From: Panagrolaimus kolymaensis
Taxonomy: Eukaryota > Nematoda > Chromadorea > Rhabditida > Panagrolaimidae
Direction of reading: 5' to 3'
Assembly (NCBI GenBank): GCA_028622995.1
Contig: JAJQJQ010000054.1
Location: 1,364,001 to 1,428,000, forward strand
DNA length: 64,000 bases
Shown here piece by piece: positions 36,378 through 46,877 of this stretch. A program made the position numbers and the translations under genes. Within the stretch, counting starts at the first letter, position 1, and each line of letters begins with the position of its first letter. The notes beneath the pieces are model-generated. The model was not told where the DNA came from and did no database searches. It saw only the letters and a list, made by a program, of their open reading frames with translations.

Positions 36378-37699
36378 AATAATAAATTAATAAATATATT
36401 TATATATATTCGTAAATGGGAATGAATCATTCATTTGAAATATGAGACACGAAGAAACAAAAAAAAACAAAAAACATTCACCAAAAAAAAGAAGTCTTTG
36501 GCAGTCGTGTGAAAGGAAGCCAAAAAAATGCGAAAATTTAAATTTCTTTATTTTATTTCAACAATTTTTTTTTAATTTTAGATATTGTTAACTAAAAAAA
36601 TACATAAACAAGTTTATAAAAAGCTTATTTCATGGGTAATTTTAAAGTACTTTTCTGAATTTGAAACGAACATTGTCCATTTGAAATGTTGAATATTCAT
36701 CAGCTCTATTTAAAAAAATGTATTGGAGCATAATAAAATGGTTCGCTGTCTAATGTAAAATCAAAAGAAGATAATTGAAGCATTTTTCAATATTCATTAG
36801 AAATGGGTACAGTAAATGTAAAAACGCCGACAATTACAATATGAAATTGAAATATAAAATCGTTAAACCATTAAAAGTTTTACAAAAAAAAACACAATTC
36901 TAAACTCACTATTGAAAAACAGGAAAGTGGTTTTAAATCAAACTTTTCAGGAATGTTTTTAAAATGAAATGTTTGGTTTTTAAATGAGGAAGTTTCAATA
37001 AGTTTTTGAGATATATAGATATTTACTGATAAATCAGAATATATGAAAACGCTAAAAATAAGAACTAAGTTTATTGTTATTCACGAAGTAAAAAAAAGGG
37101 GAGCAACTAGCTAAGAGAACTATGTAACCTTTGGAATATGTTCAAATATTTCTTCCATTTGTACTATTTTATCATTATTTTATTTGACAATAATCTCATA
37201 CATAGAAAGGTTTTTAATTTTCGAAAGAGAAATAAGAATCATAAATTCTTTGGAGGATAATTTTTGACACATGAAATATAGATATGTAAGATCTAAATTT
37301 AGCACAGATTATTTTTTGAAACTAGCGATAAGAAAAAGATTTGAAGCAGTAAGTTCTAACTAATCCATGAGAGAATATTAAATTTGTATCGATCGATTTG
37401 GAAATGTTTATTTTTTAATAAAAAATTTAATAAATGTGAAAAAAATTTTAAATCTTTCAGTCAACAAATTAGGCTAAAAATAGTTTTTTTTTATCCGATT
37501 AAAGTCATGAAACTTTGTTTGCTTCGACAAGAAAGTATCACAAGGGTAATGATAAGAAAATAAAGATAAAAATAAGAAGTAAACAACTTTAAATACCATG
37601 TTATCAAACACAATTTTTATTTTATGTTTTGTTTTATACATACAAGAGATAAAACTTTTTGTTTATGCAAGCATTTTCCAATGTTCAAAAAGTTTATAG
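36378..37699. other. intergenic with a decayed F-box-like remnant
   Basis: Minus-strand pieces between about 36640 and 37330 recall the family (a FETF-like block near 36930-36960, an EEIFE-like piece near 37140), but with many stops. It marks the end of the array. Nothing else is seen. Confidence 0.4.
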
Positions 37700-38843
37700 A
37701 ATAAAATTATTTAAAAAATGAATAAAAAAGTTGGAATGAATCCTTTTATAATATTTTTAATATTATTATTATTTTTATTTGATTGTAGAGATTTCAGAGA
37801 ACAACAAAAAGAAGGAGGAATGTCATTGCGCGCTTACAGCTCAGTTATTTACAATGCTTTGGGTGATGTATGGCTTAATTCTCAAGCAATCACCTATGAA
37901 GATATTCGAGGTCTTGGTCGACGAGTATATCAGTAAATAACAATTTAAATTATTTATTTTTATCAAAATTACTTTTTAAAGATCTGGACATAGTGATGAA
38001 GTTTGCGTTGTGATTGCTCATCGTCACTTCGATCTTGGCCCAGATGAAGTTATGTTTGAATATGCTGGAACTAATGGTGAACGCATAGCTGAACCCCGTC
38101 CATTGAAGGAAGTTTTGGCATCAGAAAACGCTCAACCCAATGTATTATCATGCAGTCCTGATGGTTATTGGTATCCAACCAGCTACGGTATGCAATAATT
38201 TTGAAGGGTAACAAATTTTTAAAAATTAATTAAAATTGTTATAGAAAAGGTTGATAAAGAAATTAAAGCATGGAAGGATGAAAAATTTCTTGGTAAAGCT
38301 GCGAGATATTTAAAACACAATGGTTTGACCAGTAAATTAGGCCTTGCAACTCGTCGATCTAAAAGCGAAGGGGAATATTTTGTTGAAGAAAATCTTGTTG
38401 GCAAGTTTTTTTCTAAAATAATAATAATATAAGACTAATATTTTATTTAAAGACAAACGCCAAAGCATTACCCGAATCTCAACAAAAGAGCAAGTAGCAA
38501 AAGCCGTTCCCACAACTTATTGTTTTGCACGAGGTGAATCAAAAGTAACTCAAAGTTGTGAAGTTTGTGGAGCTTGTATCGTTCACGGAGAAAATCGTAA
38601 TTTTAAACAGGATGCTTATCCACCTGGTGAACAACCATCTCATCGAATTGATGCCTTACCATCCACATTCATCCTTTCATCGCCAACTATCACAAGTTCA
38701 TTATAATATATTTTAATCAAATCATTTACTTTATTCTTCTTTTTTTTTGAAAATTAAAAATCGTAATAAAAAAAAATACATATAATCATAATTAATTTGA
38801 TATTCTTTTTTTCTTATTTTTATTTTTCTAAATTAATAATAAA
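37700..38843. repeat. left arm of a 1144-bp inverted repeat
   Basis: Position p in this arm matches the complement of position 80578-p in the arm at 41735-42878. Coding exons, introns and flanks I compared are identical, with mismatches only outside the limits (for example at 37699 and 38844). The spacer between arms is 2.9 kb. Confidence 0.93.
37820..38706 (+). CDS. HRHFDL-family protein, unrecognised (copy 1)
   Basis: Four exons (37820..37932, 37982..38187, 38245..38400, 38453..38706) encode 242 aa. Intron 3 is GC-AG (G|GCAAGT); the paralogue at 40674 has GT at the same place. Starting at 37718 would add 34 residues with a hydrophobic stretch (FIIFLILLLFLF), but the other paralogues begin MSVKAY/MAVKAY, matching MSLRAY here, and a TTGTAG acceptor lies between the two ATGs, so the shorter start is preferred. 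Conserved blocks: VCVVIAHRHFDLGPDEVMFE, RIAEPRPL, LSCSPDGYWYP, a helical WKDEKFLGKAARYLKHNGL, RQSITR and a CEVCGACI motif. I do not recognise the family. The HRHFDL motif recalls uncharacterised fungal proteins, which would point to transfer, but that is memory, not a search. Confidence 0.8.
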
Positions 38844-39329
38844 ATTTTTTTGAAATTCACCTTCAAAACAATTCCTTATTTTATCATTTTAGTAAACAAA
38901 ATCCTTCGAAAAAAACACAACCATCTCTTAGCCGAATAATGATATCTCGATAAAGTAACACATGCTTCTTTTAATAAGATTTTGATTTGAAGCATATCAA
39001 CCACCATTCTCATAAAATTTCAATGCATTTTTTTGTTGAAAAGGTCGGCAAAGGATCATCAACGGTGATTTTTTTCTTGACAAAAGTAAAAATTTAGAAA
39101 TTTTCTTATTTTTTTCTAAGTTTTTTCTTTCTGAGCATAAAAAATTTATAAAACGTTGGAAAAAATGAAAGTTTATTTTCACATGAATACGATATTGAAC
39201 GAATCAAATTTTTATATTAATTTTATTTAGTTAGCCAAAGATAAATATTTTAAACAAAAACGTATATTTTTTCGATAACTGTTTATAAAAAAATATTGGG
39301 ATTGAATCCCAATAAAAAATAAAATAAAA
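38844..39329. other. intergenic spacer inside the palindrome
   Basis: A/T-rich; nothing recognised. Confidence 0.35.
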
Positions 39330-40080
39330 TCAATGAATGATGCAGTTGTTGCATACGGTGCAACCTTCCTCAGCTGTGATTGCATTTTCATCAAATGAAT
39401 ATGTTGTTGGAATGGCTTTTGTTGCCGCAAGTTTTTCGTTTGATGATGGACGGGTAGTGCTTTGGCGTTTAGCTATAAAAAAACTATTTATTTTTTTCAA
39501 ATATAAATAAAAACTAACCATAATTATTTTCTTCTACGAAAACAACTCCATTACGTTTCTCATCAACAGAACGACGAGAAGCGATAGCAAGTTTGTCAGT
39601 TAAATTATTATCAATCAAATATTTTGCAGCTTCGGCCAAAAATTTAGTGTTATCCCATGCCGAAAACATCGGATCAGCTTCTTCTACAAAAAAATTTTTA
39701 TCGAGGAAACTTTCTAATTAAGCTTACCATAACCGACTGGATACCATGAACCGTCAGTGCTGCAAGACAAAAGGTTGGGTTGAGCTTTTCCATTAACAAC
39801 ATCGAAAAGAGGCCGAGGTTCAGCAATACGCTTTCCTGATTCAGCAACTTCATACATGACTTCATTTTCACCCAAATCAAAATGGCGATGAGCGATAATC
39901 ACGCAAACATGGTTAACGTATCCATGCCTAAAAGAAAGTTGAATAATTTTAAAATGTATTTTTTTACTTGACGATAATTTTCCCAAGTTCATAAATGTCT
40001 TGAAGGGGTGTAGTTTTGGAGTTGATGGCAACATCACCAAGTAAGTTATAAATAGCATGGTTGTATGCTTTCACTGACAT
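39330..40080 (-). CDS. HRHFDL-family protein (copy 2)
   Basis: Four exons (39968..40080, 39728..39927, 39519..39683, 39330..39472) encode 206 aa. Intron positions and phases equal those of copies 1, 3 and 4; exon 1 is 113 nt in all. Blocks: MSVKAYNHAIYNLLGD, VCVIIAHRHFDLGENEVMYE, RIAEPRPLFDVV, LSCSTDGSWYPVGYG, SRRSVDEKRNG, KRQSTTRPSS, GCTVCNNCIIH. It ends right after the Cys motif, so it is shorter than copies 1 and 4. No signal peptide. Transcribed convergently with copy 1 and divergently from copy 3. Confidence 0.8.
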
Positions 40081-40673
40081 TTTTATTCAAGCTTCAAATA
40101 AAGAAGCGAATGATGAAAAATCACCACTTTCATGATCTTAAATACGACAAAATTTACGGTAAGCAAGGGCGGGGTTATAGATAAATCACATTATGGAAGA
40201 GTGATAAGAGAACGGCGCCACTCGTGTGAAGTAAAAAATGTTTTGAAGTAAACAATACTGATTTAAGAAATAATGTAATTGTTTTAAAGTTTAGGTGCTT
40301 AAGAAGACCAAAACTTAGTTTTTTTTGGATATACGTAAAATATATGTTCTGAGACACTTATCAAAAGTTTCATAATAATTATCCGTATGCGACAAAAAAA
40401 ATCCAAAAATTAGCATGATTTTTAATTGAATCTGTTATGTTTCATGATCATTTTCTTCTTATCTTATCAAAATAGTAGTCAGATTTTGTCTTATGATATT
40501 TTGCTAGAAAAAAGAGGCGTATCTATTTTTATATTTCATCTCGAAATACAGCTAGCTCAAAAAAAAACTTTTCGCCATTTCAGCAAAAAATTGCTCATCA
40601 AGAATAGTTTAAGTTTTAATAAAGTAATAATAAAAAATAGTTTATTAAATTTTTAGTTATTTTTGCTTCAATA
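40081..40673. other. intergenic centre of the palindromic cluster
   Basis: About 590 bp between two divergent genes, so promoters of both must lie here. The two halves show no obvious mirror similarity. No specific motif was recognised. Confidence 0.4.
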
Positions 40674-41427
40674 ATGGCAGTCAAAGCATATAGTGCGACA
40701 CAATACAATAACCTTGGTGATATCCGCGAAAACGCAAAGCTTGTTTCTTTGAAGGATATTTTTGAACTTGGTCAAATTATAAAAAGGTTAGACTTAGGTT
40801 TGAAGGTTGTTAAATGTCTTTTTTAGACATGGTCATGTCGATGGCGTATGTGTTTTAATTTCACACCGTCATTTTGATTTAAATGAAAATGAAGTCATGT
40901 ATGAAATTAATAAATCAGGAAAGCGTATTGCTGAACCTCGGCCTCTTTTCGATGTTATTAATGATAAAGCAAAACCGAATTTTTTATCGTGTGGTCTTGA
41001 TGGGCTTTGGTATCCCATGGGTTACGGTAACTTTAACTTTGTTATCTGTAACTTTTAACAAAAAAGATTTAGAGGAAACTGAATATATCTGCATGGCTTG
41101 GGAAGATGCTTCTTTCTTAGCAGACGCAGCAAAATATTTACTTGATAATAACTTGACTGAAAGGCTTGCACTTGTTGCACGTCGTTCCATTGAAGAAAAA
41201 CGTAAAGGAATTAATTTTATGGAAGAAAACTTTTTTGGTAAATATAAAATGAATTTTTTCTATTAAATATATTTTTAGATATACGTCGAAGCGTAACCCG
41301 CCCCTCAACTGTTGATGAAATCGCACAATATGGGGCTATTCCCACAACATATTCATTCGATAATGATGCACAAACAGCTGAAGAAGGTTGTAACGTTTGT
41401 AACAACTGTGGATTTTGGAATCATTGA
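40674..41427 (+). CDS. HRHFDL-family protein (copy 3)
   Basis: Four exons (40674..40786, 40827..41026, 41073..41237, 41279..41427) encode 208 aa. The first three exons have exactly the lengths of copy 2 (113, 200, 165 nt). Blocks: MAVKAYSATQYNNLGD, VCVLISHRHFDLNENEVMYE, RIAEPRPLFDVI, LSCGLDGLWYPMGYG, ARRSIEEKRKG, GCNVCNNCGFWNH. The third intron has a normal GTAAAT donor, in contrast to the GC donor of copies 1 and 4. Closest relative in the window is copy 2. Confidence 0.8.
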
Positions 41428-41734
41428 AGAATAAAAACCCGCATGCTATTAATACAAAAAAATAATTTCATTTTTTAAAGATTTTAACTTTAATAAAAGA
41501 TGTACTGTATAATCAAATAAAGAACCAAAATTATTTTTAAAAATTAATACAACAGTTAAACTTTTTAAAACGCTTTTTGTTTTCATAACATGCACAAAAA
41601 AAAAAAAAAAGATAAATAAAATATGAATTAAAAAGTTGTAAACTTAAATAATATTTACCACTAATCCATCATTTTGTTGCTTTTTCAGCAGTGTTTGTTT
41701 TAAAAGAAATAAGACATTTTTACAAGAATAAAAA
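41428..41734. other. intergenic spacer inside the palindrome
   Basis: A/T-rich; nothing recognised. Confidence 0.35.
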
Positions 41735-42878
41735 TTTATTATTAATTTAGAAAAATAAAAATAAGAAAAAAAGAATATCAAATTAATTATGATTATATGT
41801 ATTTTTTTTTATTACGATTTTTAATTTTCAAAAAAAAAGAAGAATAAAGTAAATGATTTGATTAAAATATATTATAATGAACTTGTGATAGTTGGCGATG
41901 AAAGGATGAATGTGGATGGTAAGGCATCAATTCGATGAGATGGTTGTTCACCAGGTGGATAAGCATCCTGTTTAAAATTACGATTTTCTCCGTGAACGAT
42001 ACAAGCTCCACAAACTTCACAACTTTGAGTTACTTTTGATTCACCTCGTGCAAAACAATAAGTTGTGGGAACGGCTTTTGCTACTTGCTCTTTTGTTGAG
42101 ATTCGGGTAATGCTTTGGCGTTTGTCTTTAAATAAAATATTAGTCTTATATTATTATTATTTTAGAAAAAAACTTGCCAACAAGATTTTCTTCAACAAAA
42201 TATTCCCCTTCGCTTTTAGATCGACGAGTTGCAAGGCCTAATTTACTGGTCAAACCATTGTGTTTTAAATATCTCGCAGCTTTACCAAGAAATTTTTCAT
42301 CCTTCCATGCTTTAATTTCTTTATCAACCTTTTCTATAACAATTTTAATTAATTTTTAAAAATTTGTTACCCTTCAAAATTATTGCATACCGTAGCTGGT
42401 TGGATACCAATAACCATCAGGACTGCATGATAATACATTGGGTTGAGCGTTTTCTGATGCCAAAACTTCCTTCAATGGACGGGGTTCAGCTATGCGTTCA
42501 CCATTAGTTCCAGCATATTCAAACATAACTTCATCTGGGCCAAGATCGAAGTGACGATGAGCAATCACAACGCAAACTTCATCACTATGTCCAGATCTTT
42601 AAAAAGTAATTTTGATAAAAATAAATAATTTAAATTGTTATTTACTGATATACTCGTCGACCAAGACCTCGAATATCTTCATAGGTGATTGCTTGAGAAT
42701 TAAGCCATACATCACCCAAAGCATTGTAAATAACTGAGCTGTAAGCGCGCAATGACATTCCTCCTTCTTTTTGTTGTTCTCTGAAATCTCTACAATCAAA
42801 TAAAAATAATAATAATATTAAAAATATTATAAAAGGATTCATTCCAACTTTTTTATTCATTTTTTAAATAATTTTATT
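41735..42878. repeat. right arm of the 1144-bp inverted repeat
   Basis: Reverse complement of 37700-38843; see that entry. Carries copy 4 in full. Confidence 0.93.
41872..42758 (-). CDS. HRHFDL-family protein (copy 4, inverted twin of copy 1)
   Basis: Exons 42646..42758, 42391..42596, 42178..42333, 41872..42125 are the exact mirror of copy 1, including the GC-AG third intron, and encode the same 242 aa. With copies 1-3 the layout is + - + -: copy 1 and 2 converge, 2 and 3 diverge, 3 and 4 converge. The upstream flank diverges from that of copy 1 at 42879, about 120 bp above the preferred start, so the two may have different distal promoters. A very recent duplication, ongoing gene conversion or an assembly artefact would each give such identity. 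Confidence 0.8.
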
Positions 42879-43714
42879 TTTTTAAAAACTGGCTAAATTT
42901 AAAAAAACAATTTTGAGTGAAAATGTTTGTGAAAGTGGTCCTTAAAAGTGTTTATCAACGTAAAACTTTCCAAAAATAAAATAATTCTTCGCAGCGCATT
43001 TAAAGTTGTTTACCACTTTAATTCTCGCTATCTTACCTTGCCGCTTCGTTTAATCAAGGTGATAAAATTTTTCATGACTCTAATCGACTCGACTCGAGTT
43101 AAGCACATGAAATGTTTTTCTCTTATAATATTTAAAAAATGTCATGTGTTTATTGTTTATTTAATAAACTTTTAAATATTTAAAAATAAAAATAAATTTT
43201 ATTTACACAAGCAAATATTAGGCTTAGAAACGAGCTAAATTTGTCACGAGCCGGGTTTGTAGGGCTTGGTAAGGCCCATTTTCAAGCATAACAATAATTA
43301 AAACAAACAAAAAAACAGGTAAAAATTTTCAAAAAAAAATGTTAAACCGTAGAAATAAAAATTAGGTACATATTCCGTTTACCCAGAATCTTGGTGAAGC
43401 TTTTAACCAACACAAAATGAATAAAGTCCATAACTATTTTTATTAACGTATATTTCTTTAAAAAAAATCTTTAAAAATTCAAGAATTAAATTGACATATC
43501 TAAAATTTATAAATAAAAATTTTTATTGATAACTTTTCTTAATATTTTCAATACACTTTTAATAAATATATTACAAAGTTATTTGATGTCACAAAAGTTC
43601 GATTTTCCTCATTCGCTGAGAATTTTTTTTCTTCTTGGAAGTGAACACATATTGTTTACGCTTTTTTTTCACATTTTTTTTCTCTTTCCTTTTTTATTTT
43701 TTAAATTTCTTTAA
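42879..43714. other. intergenic
   Basis: About 840 bp, A/T-rich, with T-rich tracts near the end. No gene is supported; the short open frames have no family match or splice context. Confidence 0.4.
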
Positions 43715-44722
43715 ATGGATGTCTCTTCATCGTCTGTTTCAATTTATTCAAATCCTCCAAAAATTCAAAAATTTTCTTTTCCAGAAAATATAATTTTTTA
43801 TATTTCAAAAAAAAATCCATCAATCGTCAAAGTTTATGAAAAGCTTATAAAAATATGCAAATATTTTTATCTCAAAAATCCGATTATTACTTTTGATTCT
43901 TTAACTTTGTGTTTACATTCAAGGTTTTGGGTTAGTGATCGGGTAAATGGAATTCCATATTTTAAAAGGCTGCCTGACGTTTGCAATTCCAATAAAAAAT
44001 TATGGATTTATGGTTTAATTAAAATTTATGAATTACATGATAGTTTTGCGGCTTCCGCTTTAGCTTCAAAAATTTATCGATGTGATATAACTTATTTAAC
44101 TTTGGGCTTTCAAATTTTGACTTTTGCGGATTTTAAAATTTTGTCTCCATCAAATTCTCTGAAATTTGTTTATTTTAATAAAGTCCTTGTAAAAAATTGC
44201 AACGATAAATATGGAAGAATTATTCCAATAGAAAAATTAATTGAAAATCTTCCAAATCTTGAAGAAATTTATTTTGACAATGTTGATGAAGAAGAAAATG
44301 GGCTTCGAACAATCACTTCTGAAACAGCTGGAAATCTTATAGCCATTCCACATTTTGATAACATCAAAAGTTTCAAATTGTTAAATATTCCTGAAGGTTT
44401 TGGATTTGAAACATTTTTTAATGGTTTAAAGGTAAATTGTTTTAGAAATTAAAAGTTCATTTTTTCTTTCAAAACATTATGTTCTGATTTCCAAATTTTT
44501 TTATAGAAACCCTCAAAAATGGATGTAAATTTTTGGTTTGGTCGTTTTCTTTCAAACGATTATAAACAAAGGCTCCAAACTTTCGTGAATAATTTAATTC
44601 ACTTTGGTGTCACCGAAGATCATCCATTCCCATTTATTGATTTTCCTGAAATGCAAAATGATTTTATATTTCTTGAATTTCGATTGGCTTCAGTAAAAAA
44701 ATTTCAGCGAGAAATTGCTTGA
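43715..44722 (+). CDS. F-box-like family protein (copy R)
   Basis: Exons 43715..44431 and 44507..44722 encode 310 aa, phase 0. The first copy on the plus strand. Blocks: VSIYSNPPKIQKFSFPENII, KLIKICKYFYLKNPIITF, KIYRCDITYLTLGFQILTF, IPIEKLIENLPNLEEIYF, IPHFDNIKSFKLLNIPEGF, and last exon KPSKMDVNFWFGRFLSNDY. Intact. Its opposite orientation places the palindromic cluster between two inverted parts of the family. Confidence 0.75.
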
Positions 44723-45162
44723 CTTTGAAAATGAAAAATATAAATTAAATAATAATAAAATATTATGAAAAAGAGAAAAAGAAAAAGTTAAAAGTTTAAT
44801 AAAATAAATTTAATTTTGGAACAGAAACATTAGCATTCGTCGATGCAGCAAATTATTCTTAAATTGATGGACGTATTTCTCTTAATAAATAGTTAATAAA
44901 CTTTTTTCACTAATGAAAAAAAAATGAAGCACGAACATATAAAAAAAACTTACTAGTCCGCCGCCAGCTGCAGCTGTGTCATTGTTAAAAAGCGATGAGT
45001 CAGTCATACCTAAATCGATTGAGATGCGTAGTTGGAAATAAGCCTTCACAGTTTATAAAAAAAAGAAGAAAAAATGTTGTAAAAGTTGTATATAAATTAC
45101 TTTATTAATATTATTGTTATTTAAGCTTTTACAAAAACATGTTAAAAAAGAAGAAGGAAAAA
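44723..45162. other. intergenic
   Basis: AATAAA signals near 44803 probably serve copy R. Nothing else recognised. Confidence 0.35.
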
Positions 45163-46626
45163 TCAAAAATGAACCATAATGGCATTACCAAAAGCCTTCT
45201 TCAAACTATTTTCACAAATAAGCTTCCAAATAATTGGTCGATGTTCAGAATTATGACATACAAAGAATATTCCATTACTTTCCAATGATTGAGTAACATT
45301 TGAAACGAATTGAAATTCTCCAGGACCATTGATGTGATTGACATTTGCTTCAGCTGCCAATTTTCCAGTAACAAAAAAGTCATCAATTTTATGAAAATGT
45401 ACTTTGTGATTGATCAAATAATTCCATTGTTTCATGATTACGGTTGATGAAGTAAGGTAACCCATTCCACTACAGTATGCATCATAAAATTTTAAGGATA
45501 AAGACATTTCAGATTCTGGAACATACCTAAAAACAATAACGAAGAGATTAAAGTTATTTTGAGACAATATGAGCGCATAATAAACCCAAAAAAAGCTAGT
45601 CTAAATGTAAAGCATTGAAAGTTAATAACAACAACATACCATTTTGAATTATTGTTATTTCGTATAATTGGTATACTATTTTTATTCCATACTTGACAAT
45701 AATAATTATTCTCCAATTCCTTAGCATTCTTCCATAAAATATTTTTTATTTTAACAAAATCAAACACAGCATCATCATCAACTTTAACAATGAAATGACT
45801 TGCTTTTGCACAATTTTCAGCAACAAATTTCATCCAAACTACACCTTTTGTTGTTAAATTCGAATACGTATCAGCAAAATCAGCTTGAAGAATATCTTGA
45901 AATTCGGCTGCTTCTTGATCAATAACAACTTGTAAAGATTCATTTTCAGGTTTTCCCATAGTAAAGACAATATCGAAACCAACGAAATTTTTTAAAGTTT
46001 CATTTCCTATTGTTGAACGAATTCTTGATCGTCGATTAACATTTTTAGGATGAGTATGAACTAGGGTTGTCGAATGGGGAAATTCCCGGGAAATTTCCCG
46101 GGAATTTCCCGAGAATTTCCCGATTTTTCCTGGGAAATTTCCCGCTACAAACCCTTACAAAGTTTCACCAAGTCTAACAAAGTCTTACAAAAGTTGCTAT
46201 AACTTTGTTAAACTTTGTAAGACTTTGTGAAGGTTTGTAGCGGGAAAATTCCCGGGAAATTCGACAACCCTAGTATGAACAATGATAACAATATTTTTAG
46301 TTGAATTTGGACTAGAGCAAGCAGGAATCTTTGGTTTTATCAATACAGGATATGCATATGGATCAATAACCTAAAAATAAAATTAATTAAATGTCAAAGC
46401 TTCTAAATCAGTGATAAAAACTAAAAAGAATATCAACAGGCTGATGTTTCCAATTAAGAAAAAAGTAACTTACTTGATTTGTTGCCCCATACGAGTGTGA
46501 TTCTTCTCCTTCGGCTAAAGGTTTTTTTCTTGAAAAAGCAATAATCAAAAAGATGATGAAGAATATAACACAACAATAAAATACACCATTGAGATTTCGT
46601 CGAAGAGAAAAACGCGAAAACCGCAT
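45163..46626 (-). pseudogene. GT31-like glycosyltransferase broken by a MITE
   Basis: Exons 46474..46626, 45640..46370 and 45163..45526 match the two neighbouring genes. Exon 1 has a type II membrane anchor (VFYCCVIFFIIFLIIAF). Exon 2 carries NRRSRIRSTIGNE, FDI.F.MGKP, FADTYSNLTTKG and the metal-binding KVDDDAVFD; exon 3 carries CSGMGYLTSS and DDFFVTGKL. A 211-bp MITE plus 8-bp duplication (219 bp) lies inside exon 2, in the VHTHPKN codons. Removing it gives 512 nt, that is the 503 nt of the paralogues plus nine nt (three extra codons) near the end. The insert length is divisible by three, but it brings an in-frame TAG, so the catalytic part is cut off from the anchor. The rest of the gene is undamaged, so the insertion is young. 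Confidence 0.88.
46062..46272. mobile_element. 211-bp hAT-type MITE with 8-bp target duplication
   Basis: Terminal inverted repeats start TAGGGTTGTCGAA and end TTCGACAACCCTA. The flanks carry GTATGAAC at 46054-46061 and 46273-46280. The empty site survives in the paralogue at about 48570 (GTTCATAC on the plus strand), proving the duplication. Inner parts are partly palindromic, with CCCGGGAA and repeated AAAGTCTTACAAAG-type motifs. An 8-bp duplication and a TAGGG end are hAT traits. Confidence 0.9.
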
Positions 46627-46877
46627 CTTTGCAATGAATGATTTTTATTAAACTGATTGAATGAGAATCTTTCCTTACATTGGTTTAGAAATATGCCTAT
46701 TTCTTGAATCCACGGTTTTTTGTCAAAAGTGAATTCATGGATGTTTTAACTCCTAAATTTGTGGAATAGTTACTAACTACTATTGCTCCTTCCTTTCTTC
46801 ATGAAAACCCAACATTTTATAGCTAATACACAACACATTTATTACACATATATAGAAATATAAAACATAATAAGTAA
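46627..46877. other. intergenic
   Basis: Spacer between two co-oriented paralogues; nothing recognised. Confidence 0.3.

Noticed and set aside
37718..37819. Longer start of HRHFDL copy 1 giving a signal-peptide-like N terminus
   Set aside because: The other two paralogues start at the equivalent of the inner ATG and a plausible splice acceptor lies between the two ATGs. It remains possible for copies 1 and 4.
38219..38404. A 61-codon minus-strand frame, mirrored at 42174-42359
   Set aside because: It is antisense to exon 3 of the HRHFDL genes and appears twice only because of the palindrome.
46055..46279. A 6-bp target duplication (TATGAA) with CTAGGG ends
   Set aside because: Shifting the border by one base gives an exact 8-bp duplication GTATGAAC and hAT-like TAGGG ends, and the paralogue's empty site agrees.
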